Source: Lota lota
Lineage: Eukaryota; Chordata; Actinopteri; Gadiformes; Lotidae
Assembly: GCA_026745465.1 (NCBI GenBank)
Contig: JACYXH010000017.1
Location: 2,081,954-2,145,953, forward strand
Length of the DNA stretch: 64,000 nt
Direction: 5' to 3'
Position 1 is the stretch's first letter, and the number at the start of each line of letters is the position of its first letter. Shown piece after piece: positions 1 through 64,000 of the stretch. Made by a program: the position numbers and the translations under genes. The notes below the pieces were generated by a model that was not told where the DNA came from, did not search any database, and saw nothing but the letters and a program-made list of their open reading frames with translations.

Positions 1-27
1 GACGTTAGAAATACTCCAGTCATCCAC

Positions 28-117
28 GACACACATCGCGGACACACATCGCGGACACACATCGCGGACACACATCGCGGACACACATCGTGGACACACA
101 TCGTGGACACACATCGC
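28..117. repeat. 13-bp minisatellite, about 7 copies
   Basis: The unit GACACACATCGCG repeats with G/T variation at one CpG position (TCGCG versus TCGTG). It lies in the mast3 intron just past the 391-455 exon. Confidence 0.95.
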
Positions 118-390
118 ATCTAATGGAAGAGAGAACTGCTTCCCATCGTGCTGTAAAAGCAAAGCCTGCAACACGACCTCGGTTAATCTGCCCGATTTAC
201 AAAAATGTACGTCAACGGTCTAACGTTTCCGCGGCATTAAGAGTTCATTGACGCAGGCCGCAATTCCCCCCCGCAAGACACATGTAAAGCAATACTCTCT
301 TAAATCCGACAGAAAAGCGGTTTGCGTGGCGGTTCCCCTTTAAAAGGGTCCCCGGACTCATCAGCGCTATCCACAGTTTGGTTGACTCAC

Positions 391-47664
<47,274 letters not shown>

Positions 47665-48415
47665 ATTATAATATTACCGACGGGGGCCAGAGTAAGATAG
47701 AAAACTAACAAAGTCAAAGTGTAACGAAAGACTTTGTGTACAAATATACATTCAAATGAGATGTACTGCACCTGTCCTGAAAAGGCATCATATTAAACGC
47801 GAATATGAAGTCAAGCAAAAATCGTTCATTGCTGTACGTCTCCGTAGATCGATGTGTACAGATAACATTTTATCGTCGTTTGTTATGCTGGACAGCAAAC
47901 ACACGACGTTGGCTTGTGTTACCCGGAGCCTCTACTTCCATTGAATGCAAGTGTCAGTTGTCTGGAAGTTCAGATAGCTTTTATGTACTAACTGGAAACA
48001 CGCGTACGCTGTAACCACTCCCACACAACAAGAGGCGGACCATGGAATAGGAAGACAACTTGTGGATAGGCGTAAGCTGAGAGAGGATCCTGATTTGTAC
48101 CGTTGTCTCGGTCTAACGTAACGCAATTTCCGGTCTCTTACTTCCTATAAACTGTGTTCACGATCTCCGGAATGAGAAGCATAAGAGCATGACAAGAATA
48201 ACAACAATGACAAAGAGAATAAATATGGAGTTTTTACGAACAATTTTACAAAGCAATATCCGAAACATGTAATGGAAATGAATAACCCTCTATCGAAAGT
48301 CCCTCCCTCCCTCGACCCTAAACCCATGTAACTGAAAGTCCCGCCCTCTTTCACCAATAACGCTCATTTGAGCATCCCGTTCCATGCCGTCCTGAGACGA
48401 GAACGCTAAGGATCA
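47665..48415. promoter_or_regulatory. Putative divergent promoter between mast3 and the 48.4-kb exon
   Basis: This 751-bp interval separates two opposite-strand ATG codons. It lacks the microsatellites that crowd the surrounding DNA and carries scattered CG dinucleotides and an ACGCGTACG stretch near 48000. No TATA box is placed with confidence. Promoter function is inferred from position. Confidence 0.45.
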
Positions 48416-48460
48416 TGTCAAGTAGTGGGGGGCTGGTCCAAGCCTACTACGAGAAAGAGG
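48416..48460 (+). CDS. Putative first coding exon of an unrecognised gene
   Basis: ATG at 48416 gives 15 codons, MSSSGGLVQAYYEKE, followed directly by GTACAA as a possible donor (phase 0). It lies 752 bp from the mast3 long-form start, on the opposite strand, where a divergent promoter is expected. A possible second exon is at 51279, where an AG precedes TCCTACGAAGATGGAATTC and reads SYEDGILVGN. The joined YYEKESYEDGILVGN looks like a real protein segment, but no further exon is convincing and I do not recognise the family. It could instead be a non-coding or chance frame. Confidence 0.35.
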
Positions 48461-49608
48461 TACAAATATGAATATAATACATGTAAATATTGCATTGCAA
48501 TTTACTGTGGTAGCCTATTTACTCAGAAGATGTGACTAATTGAAATGTATTGGATTGGAAGTTAGGACCCAATCATTTGCATAAAATAATTGTAATGTAC
48601 CTGATATGAATTTATTATTTATATAATGTGTTCATTATTTACTTTATATTTGTTCCCTCAACGTTTTGACTTGTTTTAATGAATGCTTATAATGTATGCA
48701 GGCCTACTGATATAGTGTAGAGGACAGTTAAATGGAAGTAGTTTGAATGGATGGATGTCTTTTGAATAAAGCATGAACTAATAATACAGGTAAAATGACT
48801 CTTGACTAACCAATCTTTTGTCTATAGTATGCTCTCCTGGTTGTGATAGATGATGTTCATCTGAATGCATTACATCATTTATGAGTCTCAATGTCATTCA
48901 AAATGTTGAGGCCTTGATAATGAATCAGCCATGTGGATTTGCCAACTGGCGCAACGCAGAGGTGCCAACATTCACTGGCTGAGTGCAGAGGTGGGCCAAA
49001 AAAACACAGAACCTGGAGTTTTGATATGTTCATAAATGAAAGACATAAATGGCATGCACAGTGTATATCTTTCCTCTTTCCATGTAAAACCTGATATTAG
49101 CATTGGAGAAATGGAGGGATTTAATTAGATCGTGCAAAAGTGAATGCATAAATACATTGTGTTCAAAATTACTGTGGGCAGGGTCTAAGTACAGAGCCAT
49201 TACTTGTACTTAAATACTGCATCCACAGATTCTTGGAAATGCACAATATCACACATTTTATAATGTTATCTCCAGAGCACGGCGTTGATTGACATGCAAG
49301 CACGACCAATCACAGACCGTATGACTGGGACAGTACTTCTAGAAAAGCAGACCTGTGTCAAAACAAACGTGATTTAAAATGTGATTTACAATTGCTCAGT
49401 GGTCTTAAATATAAGAATAATGATGAATAATGACAAATAATGATTAAACCCCCAACTTCAACTGTGAGTCACTATGCTGACAGCCAATGAGAATAATGTC
49501 TTGAGTTTCTTGAAGATGCTGCACCGCATAACTTGCTCCAGTATCAGTCTATTCTATTACAATTATGGTTAGTCCAACCAAATTGTGGCCATTTTCTTAA
49601 GTTTATAT

Positions 49609-49615
<7 letters not shown>

Positions 49616-49686
<71 letters not shown>

Positions 49687-49717
49687 TCTGTGTGTGTGTG
49701 TGTCTGTGTGTGTGTGT
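49616..49717. repeat. (GT)n microsatellite with CT interruptions
   Basis: A GT repeat broken by TCTCTG and TCTG. Confidence 0.97.
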
Positions 49718-51126
49718 TCCATGCCCAGGGGTGCTGTCTTTAAGAGATGGCCTCTGGTAAATGAAGGGTCATAGACAACTCTACAATAGAGCTCTCCATC
49801 TTATTACCCTCATCTAAGGGATATTCAGATAGAACCGGAAATGCTCTTCTGGTGGAAATCTGGGATATTTACAAATCCATCCAATCTTGTAAAACATTTG
49901 GCCCACTTATAATGAATAGCCTGTTGTATGCCATCATGTATTCATAGTGTAGGAGACCCCTTGGCGGTCAAAATGCCATGTGGTTTGATTTCTCTGTCTT
50001 CTCTGAACTCTTTATTACCCAAATATTTATCTATACACAGGAATTTGACCTGGTTGAGGTGCACAAATGTAACACATTTAACATTAGACAGTGGTAGTAA
50101 CTATAGACAGGACAATGTACAACCAATGGACACAAATGTGCAAACATCCCTCTAAGTGCGGTCTGTGAATCCCTTTCTTTTGCGGCCGGAAGGCATTTTA
50201 TGAACGTGATGTCAAATGGAGAAGTATTGGCTGTGTGCCCGCAGGCTTTTCTCTTCCTGCTATTTTTAGTGTCAGTGCAGGGTTGACTTTGTGTCCACTT
50301 TGACTCTACAGTGTCATCTTGAACCCTGGTCCTTCCTTGTGTCATTAAGTGGAAAAGGACGAAAGGTGACACGCTTGCTGGTTGTGTTGATCGCAGTGCA
50401 TTTAGTTTCTAAGAGGCTACTTCACCTTGAATCATAGCTTACATCCCTCTGTGAACCATTGTCATTTTCTGCATGATCTTTGTCTGCCCACTTTGACGAT
50501 GATGCTCATAGAAACTAAAATTGACTAAATATCTGAAATTTAAATATTAGTGCCAGTGAGTATTTTCAGTGCAAAGTCAGTCGTCACTTCGGGCAAAACA
50601 AGTCTAACTCAAGTTTTCCTTGAGTTGACACAAGCTGACCGTTGGGATTTCTGGCACAGAACAGAAGCCTGTTCCTGAAAGTCCAATTTCCGAGATGTCC
50701 GAAAGAATCGTAGCGTCATTTTCGATCACTGTTTTGTTACTGAAGCTCTTACACATAGCCTGCTAGATGGCAGGATATGTTTGTGCATAGAAGGTGACAA
50801 CGCTTCTCGACCCATATGCTTATCAGATAATGAGGGTATTGTTCTCGGAGACAGACGCTCACCATGCCTCATGACCCAATGGTCCCTCCCTCCCTTATCT
50901 GGACCCCTGTTCTGGGGCAGAGCCGGGCTACACGCGGGCCTGTCGGCACCGGAGCCACTGTGGAAACGGCTCTAGCAGATGCTCGGGGAGGACTGTTTCC
51001 AGAACTTGTGTAATGTGTGTGGGGCTGCATGACATTTGCACAATAGGATTGGAGGGGAGAATGCCCTTCTGCAGCACTAGGGGAAGAGGATGGACCTCAC
51101 CCCAACCTTCCTGACGGACCAAGTGG

Positions 51127-51140
<14 letters not shown>

Positions 51141-51157
<17 letters not shown>

Positions 51158-51163
51158 GGGGGG
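51141..51163. repeat. G homopolymer, 23 nt
   Basis: A pure G run after a short GT tract. Confidence 0.98.
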
Positions 51164-51278
51164 CACATGTTTTAACCGTTTGAACGGACTGCAACGTCTC
51201 AAGCAGTGTTAAAAAAAAAGTATTCGTTGCAATGTTTTGTTTGCATTGCATGTTCCGGTGCATTTTTTTGCGTTGAAG

Positions 51279-51310
51279 TCCTACGAAGATGGAATTCTTG
51301 TGGGGAACTG
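51279..51310 (+). CDS. Possible second exon of the unrecognised divergent gene
   Basis: The sequence TTTTTTTGCGTTGAAG resembles an acceptor and is followed by SYEDGILVGN in the phase expected from 48460. The likely donor (GTGTCA) is weak, and the frame stops soon after if it is not used. Recorded only because it continues the 48416 exon in phase. Confidence 0.22.
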
Positions 51311-53423
51311 TGTCATGCTAATATGAAAATATTATCAGTTGGTGCTACAGTGGTGATATTTCTGAAGACATTTTGCTAAATTAACTTTGCACATGGTACA
51401 TCTCCAGGTCCTATTTTTGTCTTTGTTTCTGGAGATGTGGAACGACGTCCTGTAGACGTGGATGAACATTACACGTCAGGGGGAACCGTTCCACCTTAAA
51501 AGACTGCTTTCACATATCAGACCGTTTGGTCAATGTATATTAGAAGATAGCATTGTTTGCTTCTTTGCTATGGCCAAAAATGTAAAAGTAAATAATAATA
51601 AGCCGTCCAAAAAATTGGACGTTTGGAAAATAAAATGTTATGACGATGGCAGAAATGTGCACAACTGTAGAATAAAACCTGAATGTGGATTTTTGTGGCA
51701 GGGACGTTTAAATTGGAACAGAAAATTCGAGGATCTACAAACATTTAATTTGGAAAGCGTAGTCAATACCGACCACAAGATGGCGATGTGTGTTTAAATA
51801 ATAATGCGGCCTACTTCATATCATTCATTTAGTTTGAGCAAGTAGCAAAGCATTGATGAGAAAAACGGAAATCATACACTGTACCGCCTACTGGACGCCG
51901 GGGGTGTTAATGCAAATTACAGTGGGTCGGATGCATTTCCATGCAGAATAAATACAGCCTGTGAATAAACATGTGCATGGGCAACTCCCCGCAGGAAGTC
52001 ACCAGAACTACCTCCCAAGCAGGCCAGGATGAAGGGCATGCACCAGGTCGGTAGTACATACCACACAAGCCCCCCTACTCAGGCAATGACCTAGCGAGGT
52101 TACATACCCAGGACACTGGCCCCAGCGAATAGGGTAAAATTATCTCAGCACTTCTCAGTGGCTTCACTATGCACCGACCTCAGTCCACGCACGTCCATGG
52201 CGGTCAGCGTTTGGCCTACATGAACGTGAACGCGCAGTACGCGCACTCTTTGTGCGGCCGTGATGACGTCAGTCTATGACCGACCTGTTGCGTGCCGTTA
52301 TCCACAATCCTCAATCACAACACGTTAGACACGGCAATTGTGGTTGACATGAAGTTGATCTTTCATTTACACAGAGGTAAACCGCTAGATCGTTTTAATT
52401 GCTTAGTACAAGCACTGTTCGTCGGTTGAATTCTTGTTGAACAAACAGCAGAAATAGGTCTTGTCTTGCCGTTGTAAGAGATTATGATCAATCGAAGAAA
52501 GGAATTAACCACTTCACACAATACTTTGAACTACATGAAAACCCAAATGCGATCTAGCACAACCCTGATCTCAGAAAAAGATAAGCGCACAACGTGCGAA
52601 GAAGGCAAATGTTTTCCATCTTAGCAAAACATTTGTAAAAAAATCCCCATCTTCCTTCCGTTATTACTCACCACCGTCATCATGATTATAAATATAAATT
52701 ATATAAATTATATATATATAATATATATATATATAATATATAAAAATATATTTTAAAGAAAAAAATACATATAACTCCTCGCATAAATGCATTTGTTAAA
52801 GGGGATTATGTGTGGGAAACGGGAAACTGTTCAGTACCTTGAGAAACCTTAGTGTGAGGATGTGATGTGAGGCGCTCAGAGCAGACCAGCCTTTGGGGAA
52901 TTAAAAGAAAGAAGCAGAGGCTATGTTTCGCTTCACCGTATAATGGTGTATATATATATAATAAAGGACTGACTTTCGAGGATGCCATTAAAGGGATGCC
53001 CCCTTGGTTATTATGGGTTGAGAAAAAGTAAAATTGCGATTTGTACGCAAATACTGACATTTAGCCTTGGGTTGGTGCTTCATTTTTAACAGCTGTTCCT
53101 TAAAATGATTCCGTTATAGAAGGGCAGAGGACTCATTCACTCATTACAATTGCCAATATTATGGATTAAACAATGATCCAGCAGAGACGCCTTTTATTGT
53201 TGACTGACTAACTGGCGACAACTTTTCATTTGCCGTCAAGCATCAGGCTTACTGTCATTGATGTCATACGAGTAGCCCGTAAATCATCACACCTCTACTC
53301 TGAGGGGCTTTAATCTATATGATCACTATTTTTTTTAGTCAGTACGTTTCCGGTATTACAAACTCAAACAGATTGACGGAAGGTTGGCGATGCTTACTTT
53401 CATTTAAACGACTGAAGGGAACA

Positions 53424-60177
<6,754 letters not shown>

Positions 60178-62787
60178 TTGTTCTGGAGCACTCACGTGTA
60201 AAATCGATTTTATAGCGGCGATCTAGCACAGTAGGATGATAATGGAAGCACTGTGGATCTGACCTTTTTCTATCGTTAAAATAAACGTAGGCCTATCATC
60301 TACAAAGAGCATGACCTTTACACCAGTAATTCTGCAATTTGGCCACTAATGGCACGGATAGGACCACAAACTGAAAAGGCTCAATTCTCTTAGAAAGGAA
60401 ACAAAACATCTGGAAGGATTGAGCGTGTGGATGGGTTTAATTATTTAAGACATTTCAATAATAGAAGAGGAACCTGCATATGGAAGAGGTTGTGTACATT
60501 TATTTCCTTAAGATATTCACCGGGGATGTGGTGAGGAGACAGTGTGATGTGATCCTTTGAATAGAAAAGGCTATTTTTATTTTTATTGGGGGAGACATTT
60601 TAACAAGACACAACCAAGGATCGACAGCATACATCCAAGCTCTTCATAAACCCTATAAAAAAACCACCCCACTTGAATCAGGAAGAGTAATCTTCCTCTT
60701 CATCTTAGGAATTAGCCAAGATTGTTTTTAAATACTTATGAATACAACATTATGAAAAAAAAATACAAATTGTTTTATGTTAATTTGTGTCTTTCAGAAA
60801 TATCTTACACCAAACATTGTCTGTTTGGCAAACCTCTGGTACCTCTGGTAAACATGTTTCGCAAACCTATACTTTTAACTGACATCAAGCTTTAAACTTT
60901 GTTGTTAGACTATAGCAAAAACCTTTCACCATTATTTCTCAATACTGGATTTATTCACACAAATAATCCGCACTAGCACAAACATTTGAACTTGCAAAAA
61001 GCACAACAAAATATTGAGTTCACAATCAACTATACTTTTTTTTATGTCAAAGACAATTTACTCACACAAATGTACTGCAACTTCAACATCTAATTTACGA
61101 ATCTTAGTTTGCCAAAATAAATTCAAGTTGGACTTTTAGGGAATTATTCAGTGTTTTGTACAATCTTAGTCTAGGCACTTTTCAGTTGTCTGTGCTTGCA
61201 AGAAGCTTGTCGATTTGTGACTACAGCTAATTAAATGTTTAACCTAATGCCCATAGCACTGGTTTTAATGTACAAACTGCCAAGTGATATTTTATGCTGC
61301 GTACTTCAACAAATTTACATGTGGAAAATTATAGAAATGTTTAAATAACATTTGGTTTCACACTTTTACCTCCTGCGCTGCACACTTCCAAAATACGAAT
61401 ATAGCACCAAAGAAAACTGCAACAAAATAGGAAAAGTCAAATATATATATGTAATATATGTTTTACTCGGGAGTGAAAAATACAATTGACCACATATATA
61501 ACAACATACATAAGAATGTTCTTCATCTGATGTTGGAGCATTAAGAAACAAACCAAATTGGCAAAATAAGTCATACATTTCTTCTGATTGCTTATAATTA
61601 CAGTAATTTATATCAACCTGTTTGCTGCATCACAAAAAGGTGTGCAACACAAAAATAAAGGGCATACTGTACAGATCCTGTGGTTGTTATCTGTTATAGA
61701 CTGCACAAGGCATGTGCCAAATGTATCCTTCACACAACAGACCAGGCTATTTCCCCCTGGCACCATAAAAAGGAGCTGTCTGTGTCCTCCTGATGTACCT
61801 CATACATTTATTAAACTGATACACAAACACTACTCACTCCTGTTCATTCACTGTACACAAAATGGTCAGAACAATACAATCCCAGAAAAAAAGACAGAAA
61901 GAAGGTATTTATTTCCCATGAGACAACAGCGGAAGGAAAATGAGATGTGCTGCCAAAATAGTTCATTTCTACTCCTCTGTGGTCTCTGAATGTCTAGTTT
62001 ATTTTTAGATACAAACATTTGTTTTATTGCTTAAGAGGATTATCAGTATGTGCCAGTTAGAAACAGGGTGGGCTGTTTTTTGTTATCATGTCAATATAGG
62101 CTGTATGTTAGCGAGCGTTAAGTTAGCATAGCCTGTCCCATCCGTAGTAATGAAGCAAGGGATTCTACACAGTTGTACAAAGGGTGGAGGTTTTTGGACG
62201 ATTATTCATATTTCTCTTGTATGACTCCCTTTTTCCTTTCTTTTGTTAGTTAGTAGACTTGTAATTACAAAGTATTAAATATAAATCTTTATTTACGGTT
62301 TCCTCATAAAATCTGACCATATGTCCCAAACAGATGGTACAATAGTTGAATTCACAAATGTTCGATGTTTTGTCAACTAATTCTGATATCAAAATACTGT
62401 TCAGTAAAATAAAATTGACAATAAAGATTGATTTCCTTTATTGTAAATAACTAAATTGCTTGTCACTGACAGATGGACACATCTATGCAATTGATATCCT
62501 TGTTTGGTGACATCTGTACCACAAAACCTTATTTGTGTAATGCCAGTATGAAATTGAATAAAAAACTAAAAGCAAAACACCAGACGATGATTCAACTAAT
62601 ACAATGATGAGTCTTGGGCGACTGACATATGTGACACTACCCAACTATGTGTCTGTGTTTAATGTGTGTGAATACGTATTTCAACGTACATTTTTTTAAA
62701 TAGCCGCTGTGAAACAAAAAGAAGAACTCTGGTATCCTACTTGATGCTGAAGGAACCTACGGACGTGTGCTCCTCCCCCAGAGTCTT
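60178..62787. other. Tail-to-tail interval, probable 3' UTRs
   Basis: No coding exon is seen. The sequence is AT-rich. The left part probably holds the il12rb1 3' UTR (AATAAA at 60280). The right part probably holds the 3' UTR of the RS-rich gene, with several inverted AATAAA hexamers, for example near 62437. Confidence 0.55.
60280..60285 (+). terminator. Candidate polyadenylation signal of il12rb1
   Basis: AATAAA lies about 100 bp after the il12rb1 stop codon, on the same strand. It is the first canonical hexamer seen there; the cleavage site itself is not visible. Confidence 0.55.
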
Positions 62788-62901
62788 TCAGCGGCCATTT
62801 TGTTGTGTACAGGGTGACGCCATATCCTCGCTGGCCGTTCCGGAGCCTTCTCTGTCACTTTCACAGTCTTCCTTTGCTCCCCGTTTACATTCCTTTTGCA
62901 T
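62788..62901 (-). CDS. RS-rich gene, last coding exon
   Basis: The acceptor TTGAAG precedes a 38-codon frame ending TGA at 62788. It is acidic and serine-rich (EDCESDREGSGTASEDMASP), unlike the basic exon before it. The long AT-rich stretch to its 3' side is probably UTR. Confidence 0.6.
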   Translation of the reverse strand: MQKECKRGAKEDCESDREGSGTASEDMASPCTQQNGR

Positions 62902-63975
62902 CTTCAATGTTAAATAAAATAAAAACAAGTAAGCAGACAAATATTGTTTACAGAATACAAGACTTACTGCTTCCCTTTAAAAAATAACAAAATAAAAATC
63001 TGTATTTATTTTAAGCATTCATTTGAATGTATTTTTCGACGAAGGCTGGACATTTTGTAGAAATACAGAGGGAAAACTGTTGTAAATTTGGCATACACTA
63101 TAACTACCTTAATATTACAGATGCTTAAAGTATAAAGGACTGGACCTCTGGGAACATGATTACCTTGACGGGCCTGGCCTTGCGGTTCCGGTCATGGTCC
63201 TTGTGACTCCTCTTACGGGACAAAGACCGCTCCTTCCGGTCCCTGCTACGCTCTCTCCTCCGTCCTCCCCTTTTCACCCTGCTAGAGTAAGAGGAGAAAG
63301 GGTCACCGAGAGGCGGCCATCTTTTCCTTGATGAGCCGGTGATGGGAGATGTCGTCGACATACAGCAAAATAAGCTTTTCGGTCCATATACAGGGATATT
63401 TGAAAATATTAAACACATGACTAGCAAAGTTAGTTTGATAAGAGTAGAGTTTGCGTTGTATTGTGGATTATATTTACATATATTAGGGGGCATATGATTT
63501 AGTTAAGTTATACAGTAATGAACGGCTTATGTAGGTATTTACAATAATATTATTTATTTTATAAATTTATTTTGAAAATTGTATTCGTTTTATAGATGAA
63601 TTGATTTACAGTAATATTGACATCGTCATTAAACATTTGATTGTTGACTTATGTTATGCAATGATTTCTTAAAAACGGTCAAACAGGGTTCCCCCTCTTT
63701 TTAAGAAACATTTTCCACAACATTTTGCAACATTTTCGCATATACTATTCCTTGACCTAAGAATTTGTTACAAAGCCCTGGTCATGTTGCATCAGATTTG
63801 TTTCTATGATTATTAAATTGACTCAATCAAATGGTTTGAGACCAGCTCCATTGTTGTCTTTACATGAGCAGCCACGGTGAGTCCACAGTAACTTCAGACA
63901 CCGTTCTATGCTTACCTCTGCTTCTGTTGGAAAGATTGATGACTGTTGATGCCTCTTTGGGAGGCTGCAGTGTTT
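62788..63975 (-). CDS. Unrecognised gene with arginine/serine-rich C-terminus, 3' end only
   Basis: Three minus-strand exons join in phase: 63916-63975, 63164-63281 and 62788-62901. The joined residues run from NTAASQRGINSHQSFQQKQ through SRVKRGGRRRERSRDRKERS and LSRKRSHKDHDRNRKARPVK to MQKECKRGAKEDCESDREGS and GTASEDMASPCTQQNGR, then TGA. The basic RS-rich stretch suggests a nuclear or splicing-related protein or a bipartite nuclear localisation signal; that is inference from composition only. I do not recognise the family. Upstream exons lie beyond 64000. It is tail to tail with il12rb1, with about 2.6 kb between the stop codons. Confidence 0.6.
63164..63281 (-). CDS. RS-rich gene, basic exon
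   Basis: The acceptor CTCTAG and donor GTAATC bound 118 nt. The 39 complete codons are dominated by R, K and S (RRRERSRDRKERSLSRKR). A second AG three bases further in could serve as a tandem acceptor, adding or removing one residue. Confidence 0.62.
63916..63975 (-). CDS. RS-rich gene, internal exon
   Basis: The acceptor CATGCAG and donor GTAAGC bound 60 nt. The phase chosen (2 in, 2 out) is the one that keeps the frame with the next exon. Residues NTAASQRGINSHQSFQQKQ are glutamine-rich and unremarkable. Confidence 0.5.
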
Positions 63976-64000
63976 CTGCATGATTGAAACAAATTGTCAT

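Larger units (their letters stand above)
48461..53423. other. Interval between the 48.4-kb exon and il12rb1
   Basis: No gene is supported besides the weak candidate at 51279. A GT tract and a G run are present. A GC-richer patch lies at 50.85-51.0 kb, and a CG-containing patch at 52.1-52.3 kb could be a promoter element. A segment at about 52005-52051 has AG and GT borders but no convincing frame. Confidence 0.55.

Noticed and set aside
28-117. CRISPR-like short regular repeats
   Set aside because: There are no unique spacers between the 13-bp units; it is a minisatellite in a vertebrate intron.
51462-51797. 111-codon plus-strand frame near the candidate small gene
   Set aside because: It is basic and AT-rich, cannot be joined in phase to the 48416 or 51279 segments with good splice sites, and resembles nothing known to me.
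52005-52051. Possible exon KSPELPPKQARMKGMHQV
   Set aside because: AG and GT borders exist, but the phase does not fit the 51279 candidate and the stretch is too short to support alone.

Overview
The window is vertebrate nuclear DNA, and the details point to a ray-finned fish. Genes are split into small exons with GT-AG introns, the introns carry short non-autonomous DNA transposons of teleost type, and long (AC)n/(GT)n microsatellites are very dense (about 14 tracts longer than 100 bp). Such density is known from codfishes, so a gadiform is my guess. That guess is inference and is not shown by the sequence. I see no prokaryotic features, CRISPR array, tRNA or rRNA.

Left three quarters (391-47664, minus strand): the 5' part of a MAST-family microtubule-associated serine/threonine kinase gene, called mast3. 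I rebuilt 13 coding exons of a long form (499 codons, all splice phases consistent) plus two further alternative first exons. Start exons lie at 47.66 kb (long form), 25.14 kb (MDESS form, the known human MAST3 start) and 12.39 kb (MSESG form, like the known MAST1 start). All reach the same downstream exon in compatible phase. The kinase and PDZ domains lie outside the window, beyond position 1. The introns hold microsatellites, minisatellites, several MITE families, near-perfect hairpins and a RecQ-like helicase fragment.

Middle (47665-53423): a divergent promoter region, then a short plus-strand first exon (48416-48460) of an unrecognised gene, with one possible second exon near 51.3 kb. 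The rest of this stretch shows no gene I can support.

Right (53424-60177, plus strand): a complete 15-exon class I cytokine receptor of 713 aa, called il12rb1 (interleukin-12/23 receptor beta 1). Support comes from domain order, from the juxtamembrane box 1 region and from its head-to-head placement with mast3, which is also the human arrangement. Last (62788-63975, minus strand): the 3' end of an unrecognised gene with an arginine/serine-rich C-terminus, tail to tail with il12rb1.

I found no clear undescribed multi-gene system. The most useful leads are the three-promoter mast3 architecture, a foldback MITE family with one copy 26 bp from a receptor exon, a set of unrelated near-perfect hairpins, a YxxQ motif in the receptor tail and the unidentified gene in the divergent promoter. 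All exon calls come from reading splice sites and frames by eye and from remembered family sequences. No alignment was run.
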